DNA of 64,000 bases, from the NCBI GenBank assembly GCA_024500155.1, contig CM044877.1, forward strand, positions 27,099,501-27,163,500, written 5' to 3'. Below, piece by piece: positions 47,234 to 58,938 of this stretch. A program made the position numbers and the translations under genes. The notes beneath the pieces were generated by a model. The model was not told the DNA's origin, ran no database searches, and saw only the letters and a list, made by a program, of their open reading frames with translations. This DNA comes from Chenopodium formosanum. Its lineage: Eukaryota; Streptophyta; Magnoliopsida; Caryophyllales; Amaranthaceae. Every line of letters starts with the position of its first letter. Position 1 is the first letter of the stretch.

Positions 47234-48310
47234 AATATGCGGGAAGCGAGCCCGATCGAGCGAGTATGCTACTTTGTCGGTTTCTTTGGGCTTTTATTGT
47301 TAAAAGCCTAATAGCTTTGTTATAAAAGGGGGGAGTACGTAGGATTAGGGGAGGTTAGATGAATTTCCTTTAGACTCTTAGTTTTTTATTTTCCGCAGCT
47401 TTTTAATTGATTGTTTTTCCCTAGATTCGTTTTTAGTGGTTGTTTCCCATTAGAATACTCTTTTTAGTTTAGTTTACTGCAACTTTTCATTAGCTTTTAC
47501 TCAATATATTAGTTTTGTTTTATTATAGTTTTCAGTAATTAGTTTTGAGTTATTTGCGGAACTTAGTGGTTTTGTTTATGCTTTTATACTAGTGTCTTCA
47601 TATGATTTCTTATATTATTGTTTCTTATATGCTTACTTTAATTGTTTTATTTAATTGCTTTATTTAATTGCTTATTGCTTTTAATCATGCTTTCTTTAAT
47701 TGCTTTGATTAGTTTAGTTTTAATTCTGCACGAGTTGTTTATTTCTAGGGTTTTTGGGGATCCATGAATAATATATTGTTAATGTTTTTTATTAATTGAT
47801 TTAATGCTATGCAATTAGATTAGCGCTGGTTTAATTGTATGAGTTATGCAATATTGATTCGAGATTCCAGAGATGAGAATTGATGTTTAGGCTTAGTTTC
47901 AATAGACAGGTTAATTTATAAAAGGTTAAATCAAGATTCAAGAGATGCGATTTAATACCGGTAGATTGATTATGTGATTATAATACGTAGCGAAGCCCTA
48001 TATAATCTGGTTAATTTATGCATTGATAATTGAGTGTTGTGTTTCATCCCGGAATATTATTTATTGGTGAGTCTATGCCCTAGGCTTTTAGTAATTGATT
48101 TCTCCCTACTTTTATTCTTCCCTATTTTAATTCTCCTTGGTTTACTTCCTTTTACATCAATAATTTGGTTACTCGATAATTTAGATTATATTAATTAATT
48201 AGGAATAAGAAGACTTGTTTCCCTGTGGATTCGGCCCTACTTCCCTATCTATATTTAGTTAGTGGATTTAGGTAATACTTTTGATTGGGTGATACGACTT
48301 TAGCCTGTCA

Positions 48311-48571
48311 AAACCCTTCTTACCTAAACTTTCCTTCTTTACTCTTTCCTAATCCCTTTCCTAATAAAACTTTATTAAAATAAAACTTTCCTAAAATAAG
48401 CCCCACCTTTAATAAAAATAATTAATTAAATCAACTTTCCTTAAATAAAATATTTCCAACTTATTTAAAATAAATAGTTAAAATACCATAATTAAAACAT
48501 TTAAAATTATTTAAATACTTTACAAAATATAGATTTTAAATAAAATACGTATAAAAATACGGGGTTTTACA
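48311..48571 (-). repeat. chromovirus 3' LTR fragment
   Basis: In the sense TGTAAAACCCCGTATTTTTA from 48571, very AT-rich, cut after 261 bp by the end of element G. Confidence 0.6.
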
Positions 48572-48798
48572 GTCTACCTCCCTTAAAAAAAGTTTCGTCT
48601 CGAAACTTGGGAAAAAAAATTCAAACTTTTTCCTCACTTTGTATAATATTGCTATACCTTTTGTCATACCTTTACCCTTTTGTGTCTCTTTGAGAACACA
48701 ATTGCTTAAAGTACTCGGTAAAATTTTGCAAAAAAAAAAAAGCGTGAAATTCTACTGCATTCTACCCCCTTAAAGAAAACGAGTTACGTCCTCGTAAC

Positions 48799-49092
48799 TC
48801 AACATACCTGAAACAACTCTGGGTATTTCTTTTTCATTTCCTCTTCTGCTTCCCAAGTGGCTTCCTCATATTCTTGGTTAGACCATAGCACTTTCACAAT
48901 TTTAACATTCTTATTGCGTGTACTACACACTTTAATATCAAAAATCTTGACAGGTCTTTTCTCATAGGTTAAGCTTTGATCTAACTCCATGGTTTCAGGT
49001 TGTAGCACAAGGCATTTATCAGGTATGTACCTTCTTAATTGAGACACATGAAATATGTCATGTACTTTACTGAGCTCCATAAGTAAGGTCAA
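48799..49092 (-). pseudogene. chromovirus integrase C-terminus (partial)
   Basis: 97 residues open at the N-terminus. L-S-K-V-H-D-I-F-H-V-S-Q-L-R-R-Y-I-P is the classic end of the plant chromovirus integrase, and V-K-V-L-W-S ... E-A-T-W-E-A-E-E-E-M-K-K-K-Y is the chromodomain-type tail that directs integration to chromatin. The rest was lost where J's LTR begins. Stop at 48799. Confidence 0.82.
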
Positions 49093-49103
49093 CCTATAAG
49101 CTA

Positions 49104-50452
49104 TGATATGTCTATTTTATATAGTATTTTACCCCCATCCCTTGGTCATAGTTGGTAGTGTTTTTGGCTCTTTAGAGACACTTTTATTACTAATTGGTGT
49201 TTTCTAGTGTTTTCGTAGTTTTGGTTAAGTTTTGTAGGGAATTGGACTTTTGGAGCATTTTCCCCGGATTTTATGGAGAGACTACGAGCATTGGAGGTGC
49301 ACGACCACTTTTCATAGGGTTAGAGTCATCGAACCGGCAATTAAGGTCTCAGCATACGAAATTTCAAAGCATTTGGACCGAGTAATCAAGACCCGAAGAG
49401 GAAATCCGGATTGGGCCAAAGAATCGGAGCCCAATCAAAGTCCAAGGAAAAGCCCAATTGGCCTTGCCCGGCCAAAGAGTACCTCGCCCGAAGGCGCGCC
49501 TGACCGGGCGGGGCTGATGGAGAATGAAGTCTCGCGCCCGAGCTTGCACTCGGCCGGGTGCGAGAGAAGACCCTTGATGAAGAAAAGGCGAGCCCGATCG
49601 AGCACGTGTTTTGAAGAGTTGTTAATCAGCGATTTTTACTTAGTTTCTAATTAGGATTTTAGGAGCATAGTATAAATACGTTTTAAGTCGTTTTGATACG
49701 ATTACTTCTTTTCTTAGACTTTCTCTCTCTAAAACTTTGTTCTTGACTTTGTTCTTAATTCAACTCTTTATTTACGATTACTTTGGTAACGAATTCTTCT
49801 CCTTTAATCACAGTTATTTATTTTTTTTTCTTTCATCATGACTGGTTTTATTGCTTTGTTTAGTCTAGATTTAATTATGTGTGAGTAGTTTATTTCTAGG
49901 GTTCTTGGGGAATCCATAATTAATATGAAGGCATAATTTGTTATTATTGATTATTGATTTTGCATGATAATTGCTTATTGAATTGTTATAACGCTTTACA
50001 ACCGAATTATGAATTAAGCAGATGTGATTTACTTGTAAAAGTATAGCAATATCGAATTGATGAATCGAGCAGATGTTAATTTAATATTAAAGGCTATTTT
50101 CAATAGGAACTTAAATCTAGTAAATTGCGAGAGCCTGTTAGATCTATGTTGATAAACAAATTGCGAGAGCCTGTTAATCATGTCATTGTGCAATGTTAAT
50201 TGTTGGTTGTTACTAATTATTGGTGAACCTGTGACCCTAGGCCTTTTATTATTGATTTCTCCCTACTCTTAATCTTCATAGTTAGTTCCCTTTTAATAAC
50301 AACAATTTGGTTACTTGATAATCTAGACTAAATTAATTAATTAGGAATAGAAAAACTCGTTTCCCTGTGGACTCGACCCTACTTCCCTATCTATTATTAG
50401 TTAGTGGTTTAAGGAATTACTTTTGATTAGGTGATACGACTTTAGCCTGTCA
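49104..50452 (+). repeat. LTR of element J (Athila type)
   Basis: 1349 bp, TGATATGTCTATTTTATA...TAGCCTGTCA. TATA box at 49669-49680 (AGTATAAATACG). Between 49450 and 49610 there are several GCCCGG / CCGGGC and GCCCGATCGAGC dyads, including TGCCCGGCC and TGACCGGGCG. The 134-codon plus-strand ORF here is chance. Confidence 0.83.
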
Positions 50453-50625
50453 AAATTTAATGTTAAATAATACAGAAAAAAAAAGAACAAGAGAAAAAAT
50501 TATTTAATGTTCAAATGCTATATGTGAAGGTTTCTCAAAGAAAAGAAAAGGAAAAAAACAACAATTCAAAAGAAAAAAAAAGAGTATCAAGTTGAAAAAA
50601 AGGAAGAATGTTTAACGTTTGTTAT
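49104..50625 (+). mobile_element. Element J: Athila LTR joined to 3' internal sequence
   Basis: The LTR at 49104-50452 is followed at once by sequence equal to the 3' noncoding part of G (about 44990-45160), with no primer site, gag or pol. Element H inserted at 50626; any remainder lies beyond the window. Confidence 0.7.
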
Positions 50626-52266
50626 TGTAGACACCCATTTGTGTCTCCCCAAAACCAAACACAGTGATGAGTACCTTTCATGTCGAATCATAATCGAATG
50701 AAGTGAAAGTGTGGAAATTTTAGTGTTGCGAAAAGTTTTAATTTCTTTTCTCTTCTCTTTGTTTTTGAAAACCTATTTTAAGAAAACAGCCAATCCAGTT
50801 TGTTTGGTCCATGATATGGGTCCAATAGTAGTGTATTTGGATAGGGCTTGAAAAGAGCTTTCCAACGATATATTATAAGCCCAATTCCGATGAATATTGA
50901 GGAAGTTAAGGCCAAATTACTAAACTGGGCCCGATTTGAGCCTTATATGCGGCCCAATGATCTAGAGGAGGGCCTAATATAGATTTATCACTCCTAATGC
51001 AATTAGGAATGGTTTTAGCTTTCTAGATTCTTCTAGAAGGTTCTTTTCATTCCTAATTTAATTAGCATTGATAAATTGACTTTTGTTGACTTTTTAGAGT
51101 TTTATCAGAATAAAAGAACGTTTTTGAGGAAAATACGATTTTATCCTCCTGTACGGCAATTTTTATCTGATTTTAAGAAAACGTGTCAAAAACTTAGTCA
51201 GCGCCAAACGCCATCAGTAGCGCCTGACGCTACGCTTGGCGCCTGGCGCTAGCGTTAGCGTTTGGCGCTAACCTCGTTTTGCGTGTCAGAACTCTATTTC
51301 GTTTTTTTTATCTTTTTGGCTGATTTCCTCTATAAATAGCTTCCTAAAAACCCCGTTTTCATTCACCATCTCTCATCAAGATTTTCTTGATTACTCTCTC
51401 TCTCTCTTTTCTAAACTAGCTTTCTCTCAAATACAAAATTCCGCATTCATTAAATTCATAAACACCTAGCCATATTCGAAGTTGCCTTTCGCACTAGGCG
51501 TGAAAGGTTTTATTTCTGAGGGTTTGGTCCCAAATCTCTCTTTTAATTATTTAATTTAATTGTTGTTTATGTTCTTCCTAATATTTATGATTGTTAGTAT
51601 CATGTTAGTAGTAAATATATGATTTTTATTGTTTAGTGACATGCTAGAGTTTGTTATTAATCTTGTTAGTATCATGCCTAGGATCTTGCTATTATTATGC
51701 TTTAACATGATTATAATAATTATTGATATGATTATTTATTATGTTGCTTGATATTTATTATTTATTGCTTGATCACACCTTTTATGCATGTTTAAAGGGA
51801 AATGGTACTTGTAATCACGCTTAATAAGATAATTAATAATCTTGTTAGGGTTATTTTGATTATAATTCAAGTGATCGCCAATAATAGATTTATTTGTGCA
51901 TTAATATTCAACCAACAAATACAAACAGGTTTAGGGTTAATCCTATTTATTGTATGTTAGTCAGAAAGCGTACATGAATACGATCAGAATAAAGTAGAGG
52001 CCTATTATTAGGGCAGGTTCAATCTCTTTTAGGTTGGATTTATACCTTCATCCCCGAACCCTATTTGGTTCAAGACCTTATGGAGTTGACGATCTCTTGG
52101 ATCGTTAAGGGGTGTAACCTTCACCTCGTGAACGGTTTACAAGTTTCTAAAAAAACTTGTTAGCGACTCTTTTGCTCTATCTTCTTTCCCTTTTGACGCC
52201 ACCGTACTTTAGTGTATGATCACAGTGGGGTTCAAGCTAGGGGTAATGCTTGAAATATTCCCTACA
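50626..52266 (+). repeat. 5' LTR of element H
   Basis: 1641 bp, TGTAGACACCC...CCCTACA. Dyad array 51199-51270, TATA box 51330-51341 (CTATAAATAGC). Aligns with the E, M and A LTRs but lacks the ATT microsatellite of E. Confidence 0.9.
51199..51270 (+). promoter_or_regulatory. phased dyad array upstream of the H TATA box
   Basis: Four clear units at exact 19-bp pitch: 51199, 51218 (TAGCGCCTGACGCTA), 51237 (TGGCGCCTGGCGCTA) and 51256 (TAGCGTTTGGCGCTA); degenerate units may flank them. The TATA box follows about 60 bp later. Confidence 0.74.
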
Positions 52267-52271
52267 GTTTT

Positions 52272-52288
52272 TGGCGACTCCACTGGGG
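52272..52288 (+). other. primer-binding site of element H (tRNA-Arg type)
   Basis: TGGCGACTCCACTGGGG, five bases after the LTR end; identical to E and M. Confidence 0.92.
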
Positions 52289-52569
52289 AGGATTTCTATT
52301 TTAATTCATGAAATTTATTTCGACAATGATTTAGAATGAGTGGATGAGACTCAAAAAGTTATAAGTATTTCATGTGCGTAATTTTGACTAGCATTATTGT
52401 CATATGCATAAAAAAGATCTCATTGGAAAGACCATCCGTAATGAGTTAAAACATAGGATTTTACACGTAGGAAATTTGAGGAATATCTTTCACAACTAGG
52501 ACCGAAATAACACTACACGAAACTGGAAAATTTTATCGAGCACAGAAAGCTGTTGAGGCATGTAGGAAT

Positions 52570-52683
52570 TAGCGTCAGCGAACAGAAATTTAGCGCCTGA
52601 ATCTTGACTGTAGCACCAGAGGACAGCTCTGTCGCCAGGCGCTACAGCCAAAATCTGGCGTCAATCTCTGTTTGTTGGCGCCA
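52570..52683 (+). repeat. phased dyad array, primer-site-proximal leader of H
   Basis: Six units start at about 52570, 52591, 52611, 52630, 52649 and 52669. The best is TGTCGCCAGGCGCTA (52630-52644). Its position after the primer site equals that of the array in E (11739-11851). Confidence 0.75.
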
Positions 52684-52790
52684 AATTCTTCCAATACCGA
52701 ACCAGAAATATGCGTTCTAATTTCGACCAGTTTTTCGCATTGTTCGCTCGATCCTACTTCTTGATTGAGTTTTTCTCACTTTTCTTAAAC

Positions 52791-52811
52791 CCATATGTGT
52801 TCTACATATGG
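52791..52811 (+). other. leader hairpin of element H
   Basis: CCATATGT, five-base loop GTTCT, ACATATGG. The perfect 8-bp stem is conserved with M. Confidence 0.65.
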
Positions 52812-53317
52812 ACATAACCCCCTGGGAATTCATGCTCCATCTACCTGATTGAACGCTTTGAGCAACAAAGGGTACATCCGAGATTGTTGAATTTACCAAA
52901 CCATGGAAGCGAGTTTTTTCTAAAACTCGCGGTGTCCCATCCACTCGCGCCAACCCTTCACGGTTAGGCTTCCACGCGGTGCATCTGGACAATTAACCAT
53001 GGACCCTCTATTGACTAACCCATATCCCGAAATTTAGAGAACTAGAGCCATGGTTAGGTTGCAAACTCATTGCATCATATCGTGCCTACTTGACTAATTG
53101 TGCATTAGTTGTTGTGCATATAGTATATGTTTTTCTTAACCGTTTGTTTGACTTGTGTTAAGATTAAATAAATTAATGACTAAAAGAACTTTGCCTAATT
53201 AATTTAATTAGTGTAAATAAAGTCTAATATCTTAACCAGAATTGACCTAGTACGACTTTAGACATACCCCTGTTGATTAATAACACCGAAAACAGTTTCA
53301 GATTGAAGCTCCAGCAA

Positions 53318-53436
53318 TGGCGCCAAAGTTTGAACTGTAGCGCCACTCTGTTGATTGGAGTGTGGCGCTTGGCGATAGCTCTGTCGTCTAGCGCTACACT
53401 GAAAAGAGAGGCGCCAGTCCTGTCGTTTTGATGACA
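53318..53436 (+). repeat. phased dyad array, gag-proximal leader of H
   Basis: Units start at about 53318, 53338, 53363, 53382, 53402 and 53421, including TGGCGCTTGGCGATA (53363-53377) and TGTCGTCTAGCGCTA (53382-53396). One spacer is 25 bp, the rest 19-20. Confidence 0.7.
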
Positions 53437-53807
53437 GTTCGGATTATTGATCGAGTCATCACCTTATGTATAATTAACCAGTTTTCTAAGTAACTCGGTT
53501 AAATTTTACTGTCAATAATACTTTGTTAAGTCCTTAATTGAGTCTAGGCACTAAGTCCCATGGTCTTACACAAGAGTCCAAGCATGTCACTTACACTCAA
53601 TGCACGCACCAATACACATACTTTGACCATGTTTAAGAGAGTCTTGTATGCACGTTTTTTCCATCATTTTTTAGGGGGGTAAGTCGGATATTAATCCTCC
53701 AATTTAAATACCGTACTTAGTTCTTAAAAAATATATACGTTATTTTTGCCAAATATATGCACCTATTTTTCATTTTTCCTCTTTAAAACCGTAAAGTCAA
53801 GGTCGAT

Positions 53808-55680
53808 TTGAGTCAAGTAATTAAAACGCAAAATGGTTTAAATTACAGCGCGTGGTCAAGAAAGGAAGGGCGGTTAATCAAAGACAACATTTTCGTACAA
53901 GTCCAACTTTTCGACAAACCCATAGCTCGTAAGAGGAAATCTAGGACAGTAATGGCAACACAAGAAGAAGTAAATGAGCTCAGGAACCAACTGGTTACCG
54001 TGACTAAGGCACCAAAGCTCCTAACCCTTAAGATCGATGATCCCGTGAAACAACAACAGATGAACCTCATGCAAGAGAGTCTAAGCAAGCTATCTAGCGA
54101 CTACAAGTTTCAAGGGATTAGTTCACAAGGGGTCTCGGTGGACAAAGATCTTCTTCCGTAGAAGTTCAATGCCAGCGACATCCCGAAATTTAAAGCAACC
54201 GATAACCCGAAATTCGAAACAATAATGAGTATTAAGGGTATCGACAAAAAGGTGTTCCCCTCTTTGTTCTCACTATCTCTCGAGACCGTTTGCCAACAAT
54301 GGTTCTTTTCTCTCGAGAAAGAAAAGACCTCCACCTGGGAGTCCATAGCAAACGCTTTCGTTGATAGATACAAATGCAACATTCAAGTTGAGATTGACCA
54401 CAGGGAGCTTTAAATCCTTAAGCAGAAGGAGAACGAAGGCTTCACCTCCTTCTTTAACAAATGGAGAGAAACCTCGGCGAAGATGATTGAGGTGCTGAGT
54501 GAAAAAGAGTCTGTAAGGTTATTCATTAAAAACCTTCAAGAAAAATACTCTAAGAATCTCAAGTATCAAAATAATCTCCATACCTTCAAGGCCATCTACG
54601 ACATTGGAATCAATATTGAAGACGACATGGCTAAGTTGAAAGCTGCCAACAATAACTCCAACAGTGGCTGGAAAGGAAAGAAGAACGACAATCCTTCTTC
54701 TTCCAAACCACCCACTCAAACAACGTTAGCACTTTTAACCTAGGTGATGTCCTTGCTATGAATAATCAAGGACAAAAGAAACCATTTAGGAGGAACTTTA
54801 CTCCTATTTGCATGAGTTATGACACCGTATTCGATATAACTCCCATTGGACCATTTGGGGACCCACCAGTCGAAAAGAAGTCGGCTAACTGGAACCCCAA
54901 TGCACACTACAAGTATCACCAAGGTAGGGGCCATCTCACCGAGAACTGTTGGAAGCTTAAAGAAGCTATCCAGGACTTAATCAACAACAACAAGCTGCCA
55001 TTGCCCCCTGCCAGTAAGAATTCAAGTATTGATAATGCGCCTCTCGCTCATTCCTTGGCTATCTCTGATGAGGAAAACGAGGTTGACCCCTCGTCTCTCA
55101 TCAAACCTATTAAAGAAATCCATGTCATCGAAGAAGAGGAGGAGATCTTTTTCGACGACATGGATAACCTTCCAGAACTAGCAAGTAAAGAGGACATACA
55201 ATCGCTCACACTATCTATGATGGAAGGATCGCATTTGCTACGTGAATTTCTCAAGGCTATAAAGGAACTTCAGAAGAAATATGACGAGGTTCCACTCCCG
55301 AAAGATCAACCTAAGAGAGAATTCACACCCATGGGAACGACTTATGAGGCAAAGTGTTTTCCTTTACAAGTCACCGAAAAACCCAAGAAGAGTAATAGAC
55401 TCTACACTCCAATTGGGATCCCATATATACAAATGTTCGAAAGTCTCTCCGAGAGTGGCGAGATCAAACCACTTGAACCGAGACCATTTGAATCATTGAA
55501 AAGGACAGATAGATAATAATGTCAGTATCATCAATCATTGGGTCACACTATCAAAAACTGTTTTAAATTTAAGGATTTAATTCAGAAAATGATTGATGAA
55601 AAGAAACTAGTCCAAGTTCCTCAAGAAGAGGATGCAAGTATTAATGGAGTTTGGGACAGCGATGAAGAAGACGTCCACTA
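53808..55680 (+). pseudogene. gag: gag of element H, several stops and a frameshift
   Basis: Likely start at the Met at 53952 (M-A-T-Q-E-E-V) or upstream in the conserved F-D-K-P-I-A segment. In-frame stops interrupt the Gag domain at 54159-54161 and near 54411, with a small deletion near 54210 (the Y-F-H-L-R-A segment of M is missing). A frameshift near 54720 leads into the second half (54758-55516) with knuckle remnant Y-K-Y-H-Q-G-R-G-H-L-T-E-N-C, where the first Cys is replaced by Tyr. Two adjacent stops at 55514-55519 replace the Tyr pair before the second knuckle (C-Q-Y-H-Q-S-L-G-H). Another stop at 55679-55681. Confidence 0.86.
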
Positions 55681-55705
55681 AAAAGACATAGTAGGACCTC
55701 CACCT

Positions 55706-57418
55706 TTGGTGTCATACGCCATGGATGACTTTTGGGTTGAAGAAGATTCATCAATAGACGTCCTCACAAGAATCGGGAGAATGCAACCTCCCGTTTCAAC
55801 ACGACCCATGCCACCCACACAACAAGTTCCCATACCTATCATTGAATATAATGATATCGTCAAGCAATTCAAGAAAATAATAGTTGAAATGAACGTATGG
55901 AAACTTTTGGCGATATCCCGAGAACATAGGTTGGCTGTAATGAATGCCTTGGACAAAATAGAGATAGATTCTGACATCACTCCTGAGGGGTTGGCTAACT
56001 TCCTCATAAATGATCTACCTAGTCCCATCAATTTGATCACCTTTTCTGACAAAGATTTACCCCCAGAAGGTGACAAACACTATAAGGCATTAAACCTCAC
56101 TGTAGTTTGCAAGAGAATGAACGTCCCTATGACTCTTGTAGACAATGGATCAACCATTAACGTTTATCCACTTAGAACTGCGAGGATGCTAGGTACAAGG
56201 GATGAAGATTTAATCCCGTCAACACAAGGAATAAGGGCCTACGACAACACTCGTCGTCAAGCTCTTGGTAAAATTACCATGAATGTAACGGCGGGAGCAA
56301 TAGAACATGGTACTACTTTCCAAGTAGTAGACATTAAAGCTTCATTCAATCTACTATTGGGACGCCCTTGGCTTCATGACCTAAAGGCCGTCCCCTCATC
56401 TCTCCACCAACAAGTAAAAGCCATAGTTGAGGGAATTCCTATCACCATCGATGCTTCACCTATGAGAATCAAGTCTATAGAAAATCCAATAATTAATGTG
56501 GAGCACGATGAGGATGATGAAGATTTATGGGGCTTTAACGAAGAGGTCTCCTTAATCCAGGAAGATGAAAGGACCCCTCTTTTCCATGACCCCCATTCTA
56601 ACCTGATTGTAAATGCTATTTTGAAGAAACAAGGACATTTTCCTGGGATGACCCTAGGAAAGAAGAAAGGAATAGAAAAACCGCTAGAGTCACCTGGCCT
56701 CCCTAAATTAGATACTTTCGGACTTGGTTTCGAACCGACTCGGAAATATCTTAAGCGAGCCCAGGAAAAATCGATAGCACATAGGGACGCTCGCATTCAA
56801 AAGAAAGCAATCCCAATGGATCAGTACCCTCTTACCCTTAATGGTCAATTCATAAAAGAAGGAGAGGATTATCCATGCCACGAATTCCCCGAACCATTTG
56901 TCGTATACGGCATAAGGCAACCGGGATTTGAGATTTTATTGGATTGCTATTTCACGGATGAAATCCCAACTCCTCTCCATAAGGAGAAAACACCCCCATG
57001 CTTTGACTTTAACGTCATGGGATTATTATTTGGGCGAGAAAAGGATGAGCCAACTTACAAAGAGGATAACTCCTCGCTCATTCAAACAGTCCTACAAAGC
57101 AAAAGCTTTGATCCCTCAAAGCTAATCACTCCAGCGGAAGGTTCACTACAAGGGTGGCGCAAGACCGTCAAGGTGACTACTCCAAGCGGAAGAAAGATAT
57201 CTATCACGACAGGGCAAGAACCGATGTTTAAAGAGTCGTCAGAGTCAAAGTCTATCCCTATAGAGTCGTCTAGGTCTTTAGTAGTAGCACCTTCCCCTTC
57301 TATCTCTTCTCCTAGAATAGTTAGTGATCAAGTCCCTGAGGACATATCACTCTTTGATGTAATGATCTCAGAGTATAATAATATAGTTCTACACCTTACT
57401 TCTTGTGTTCTTCTCTAA
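55706..57418 (+). pseudogene. protease and linker region of element H pol
   Basis: A 570-codon open stretch in the gag frame. The aspartic-protease motif L-V-D-N-G-S-T-I-N-V-Y-P lies at about codons 148-160 (56147-56185). The D-N-G-S form instead of D-[ST]-G is common in Tat elements. L-L-G-R-P-W-L-H at about 56350 is the second protease landmark. A G-patch-like segment (K-K-Q-G-H-F-P-G-M-T-L-G) follows near 56620. The frame breaks at 57418, before RT. Confidence 0.8.
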
Positions 57419-57419
57419 C

Positions 57420-58930
57420 CCAAGATGACGAGCATTGCTTAACTAACAATGAAAAAGACAAAGAACTTATTAAAGCAATGGAAACACTCGAAAAGAAAAC
57501 ACCGGTAATTTAAGAAACTGAGACGGTTGATAACTCAAATGATTCAACCAATAAAAGAGAAGTTAAAATCGGACTAACACTTAATGAACAAGAAAGAACC
57601 GATTTAATTAACTTACTTAAAGAATTTATCGATGTATTTGCTTGGTCATACGAAGATATGCCAAACATTAATAGAAAAATAGCTCAACACACTATACCAC
57701 TAATTCCGGGAATGAAACCAGTAAAACAAAAGTTGCATCGAATGAAACCCGACGTAGCTCTTAAAATAAAAGAAGAGGTTCAAAAACAAATAACTGCAGG
57801 TTTCATCAAGGTATCTAAATACCCTGAATGGGTTGCCAACGTCGTCCCAGTTCCGAAAAAAGATGGAAAGGTAAGAATGTGTGTCAACTATCGAGATCTA
57901 AATAAGGCAAGTCCAAAGGTCGACTTCCCTTTACCACACATCGATATTCTGGTGGATAACACGACAAATCACGCACTTCTCTCATTCATGGACGGATATG
58001 CAGGTTATAACTAGATTCTCATGGTAGAAGAAGATATGGAGAAAACAACCTTCATAACACCATGGGGCACTTACTGCTACACGGTAATGCCATTCGGGTT
58101 GAAAAACGCGGGTGCCACTTACCAACGTGCAGCGAATTCCTTACTCCATGACATGATGCATAAAGAAGTCAAAGTATATGTGGACGATTGATTGTAAAAT
58201 CGAAAGACCGCCCAGTCCATCAAGTAGCCTTAAGGAAATTTTTCGAAAGGATAAGAAAATACAATATGAGGTTGAACCCATCTAAGTGTGTTTTTGGAGT
58301 CACCTCAGGCAATCTTTTAGGTTATGTCATAAGCTCTAGAGGAATAGAGATAGTCCCAACAAAGATCAAAGCAATCATGTCAATGCCACCGCCCGAAATC
58401 GAGAAATAGATTCGAGGATTTATTGGCCGGTTGCAATACATAAGTAGGATCATATCAAAATTGACGACAATATGTGAACCGATCTTTAAAAAGCTTAAGA
58501 AGAATATACCAGTGATATGGGACGACGAGTGTCAAAAATCCTTTGACAAGATCAAAGCTTATCTCGCAAATCCTCCCTTATTAGCACCAGCACTTCCCGG
58601 AATACCTCTTAGGTTGTACTTAACAGTTACCAAAGAGACAATGGGAGCTATGCTTGCACAAGAAGTAGAAGGCAAAGAAAATGCAATCTACTATCTAAGC
58701 AAGAAAATGCTCGAATATGAAGCACGTTACACACCACTTGAGAAATTGTGCCTCGCCTTGGTGTGGGCCACAACCAAGTTAAGACATTACATGCTAGTGC
58801 ATACCGTAGTCTCCCGATTAGATCCACTCAAGTATCTATTCGAGAAATCTACACTCAATGGACGCATATCGAGATGGATAGTCAATTTAGCCCAGTTTAA
58901 TGTAAGGTTTATGCCGCAAAAAAGCTATCA
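57420..58930 (+). pseudogene. reverse transcriptase and RNase H of element H
   Basis: RT copies the RNA from the tRNA primer; RNase H removes it. Visible: F-A-W-S-Y-E-D-M-P, the V-R-M-C-V-N-Y-R-D-L-N-K-A block (57875-57910), M-P-F-G-L-K-N-A near 58090 and catalytic Y-V-D-D at 58177-58188. The base after Y-V-D-D is lost, giving a frameshift into M-I-V-K-S-K. Stops near 57512, 58012 and 58407. RNase H follows from about 58600 (I-Y-Y-L-S-K-K-M-L ... Y-T-P-L-E-K-L-C-L-A-L-V-W-A). Ordinary Tat domain order. Confidence 0.88.
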
Positions 58931-58938
58931 AAGGATCT

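Larger units (their letters stand above)
35360..48310 (+). mobile_element. Element G: Athila-type Ty3/gypsy remnant
   Basis: Gag (35433 to about 36840), protease (36863-38226), noncoding 3' sequence (38227-38290 and 44230-45861), polypurine tract and 3' LTR (45862-48310). RT, RNase H and integrase are absent, and the 5' LTR is lost at the junction with F. A LINE and a foldback element are inserted. It is heavily mutated. Confidence 0.8.
45862..48310 (+). repeat. 3' LTR of element G with foldback insertion
   Basis: TGATGGGTCTATTTTATA...TAGCCTGTCA, 2449 bp including a 951-bp insertion; about 1.5 kb without it. Start and end match the LTR of J (49104-50452). TATA box at 47319-47331 (GTTATAAAAGGGG) and palindromic GCCCGATCGAGC upstream (near 47238). 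Confidence 0.85.
48311..49103 (-). mobile_element. C: chromovirus (Tekay/Del-like) 3' fragment
   Basis: On the minus strand: integrase C-terminus with chromodomain-like tail, a tract TTTAAGGGGGTAGAATG and a second TTTAAGGGAGGTAGAC just before TGTAAAACCCCG (48571), the LTR start, of which 261 bp remain. Bounded by the G LTR end on the left and the J LTR start on the right. Confidence 0.72.
52289..53807 (+). other. 5' leader of element H (noncoding)
   Basis: Holds two dyad arrays (52570-52683 and 53318-53436), the hairpin at 52791-52811, and CCATCATTTTTTAGGGGGG with GTAAGT at about 53660-53685, a strong-looking splice donor also present in A. A 91-codon minus-strand ORF is chance. Ogre elements often have an extra ORF before gag; I do not see one here. 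Confidence 0.72.

Noticed and set aside
49194..49654. 134-codon plus-strand ORF within the J LTR
   Set aside because: Lies entirely in LTR sequence, crosses the TATA-upstream region and has no recognisable domain.
52717..52992. 91-codon minus-strand ORF in the H leader, considered as an Ogre-type extra ORF
   Set aside because: Wrong strand for an Ogre ORF1, no domain, and not kept open in the A and M leaders.
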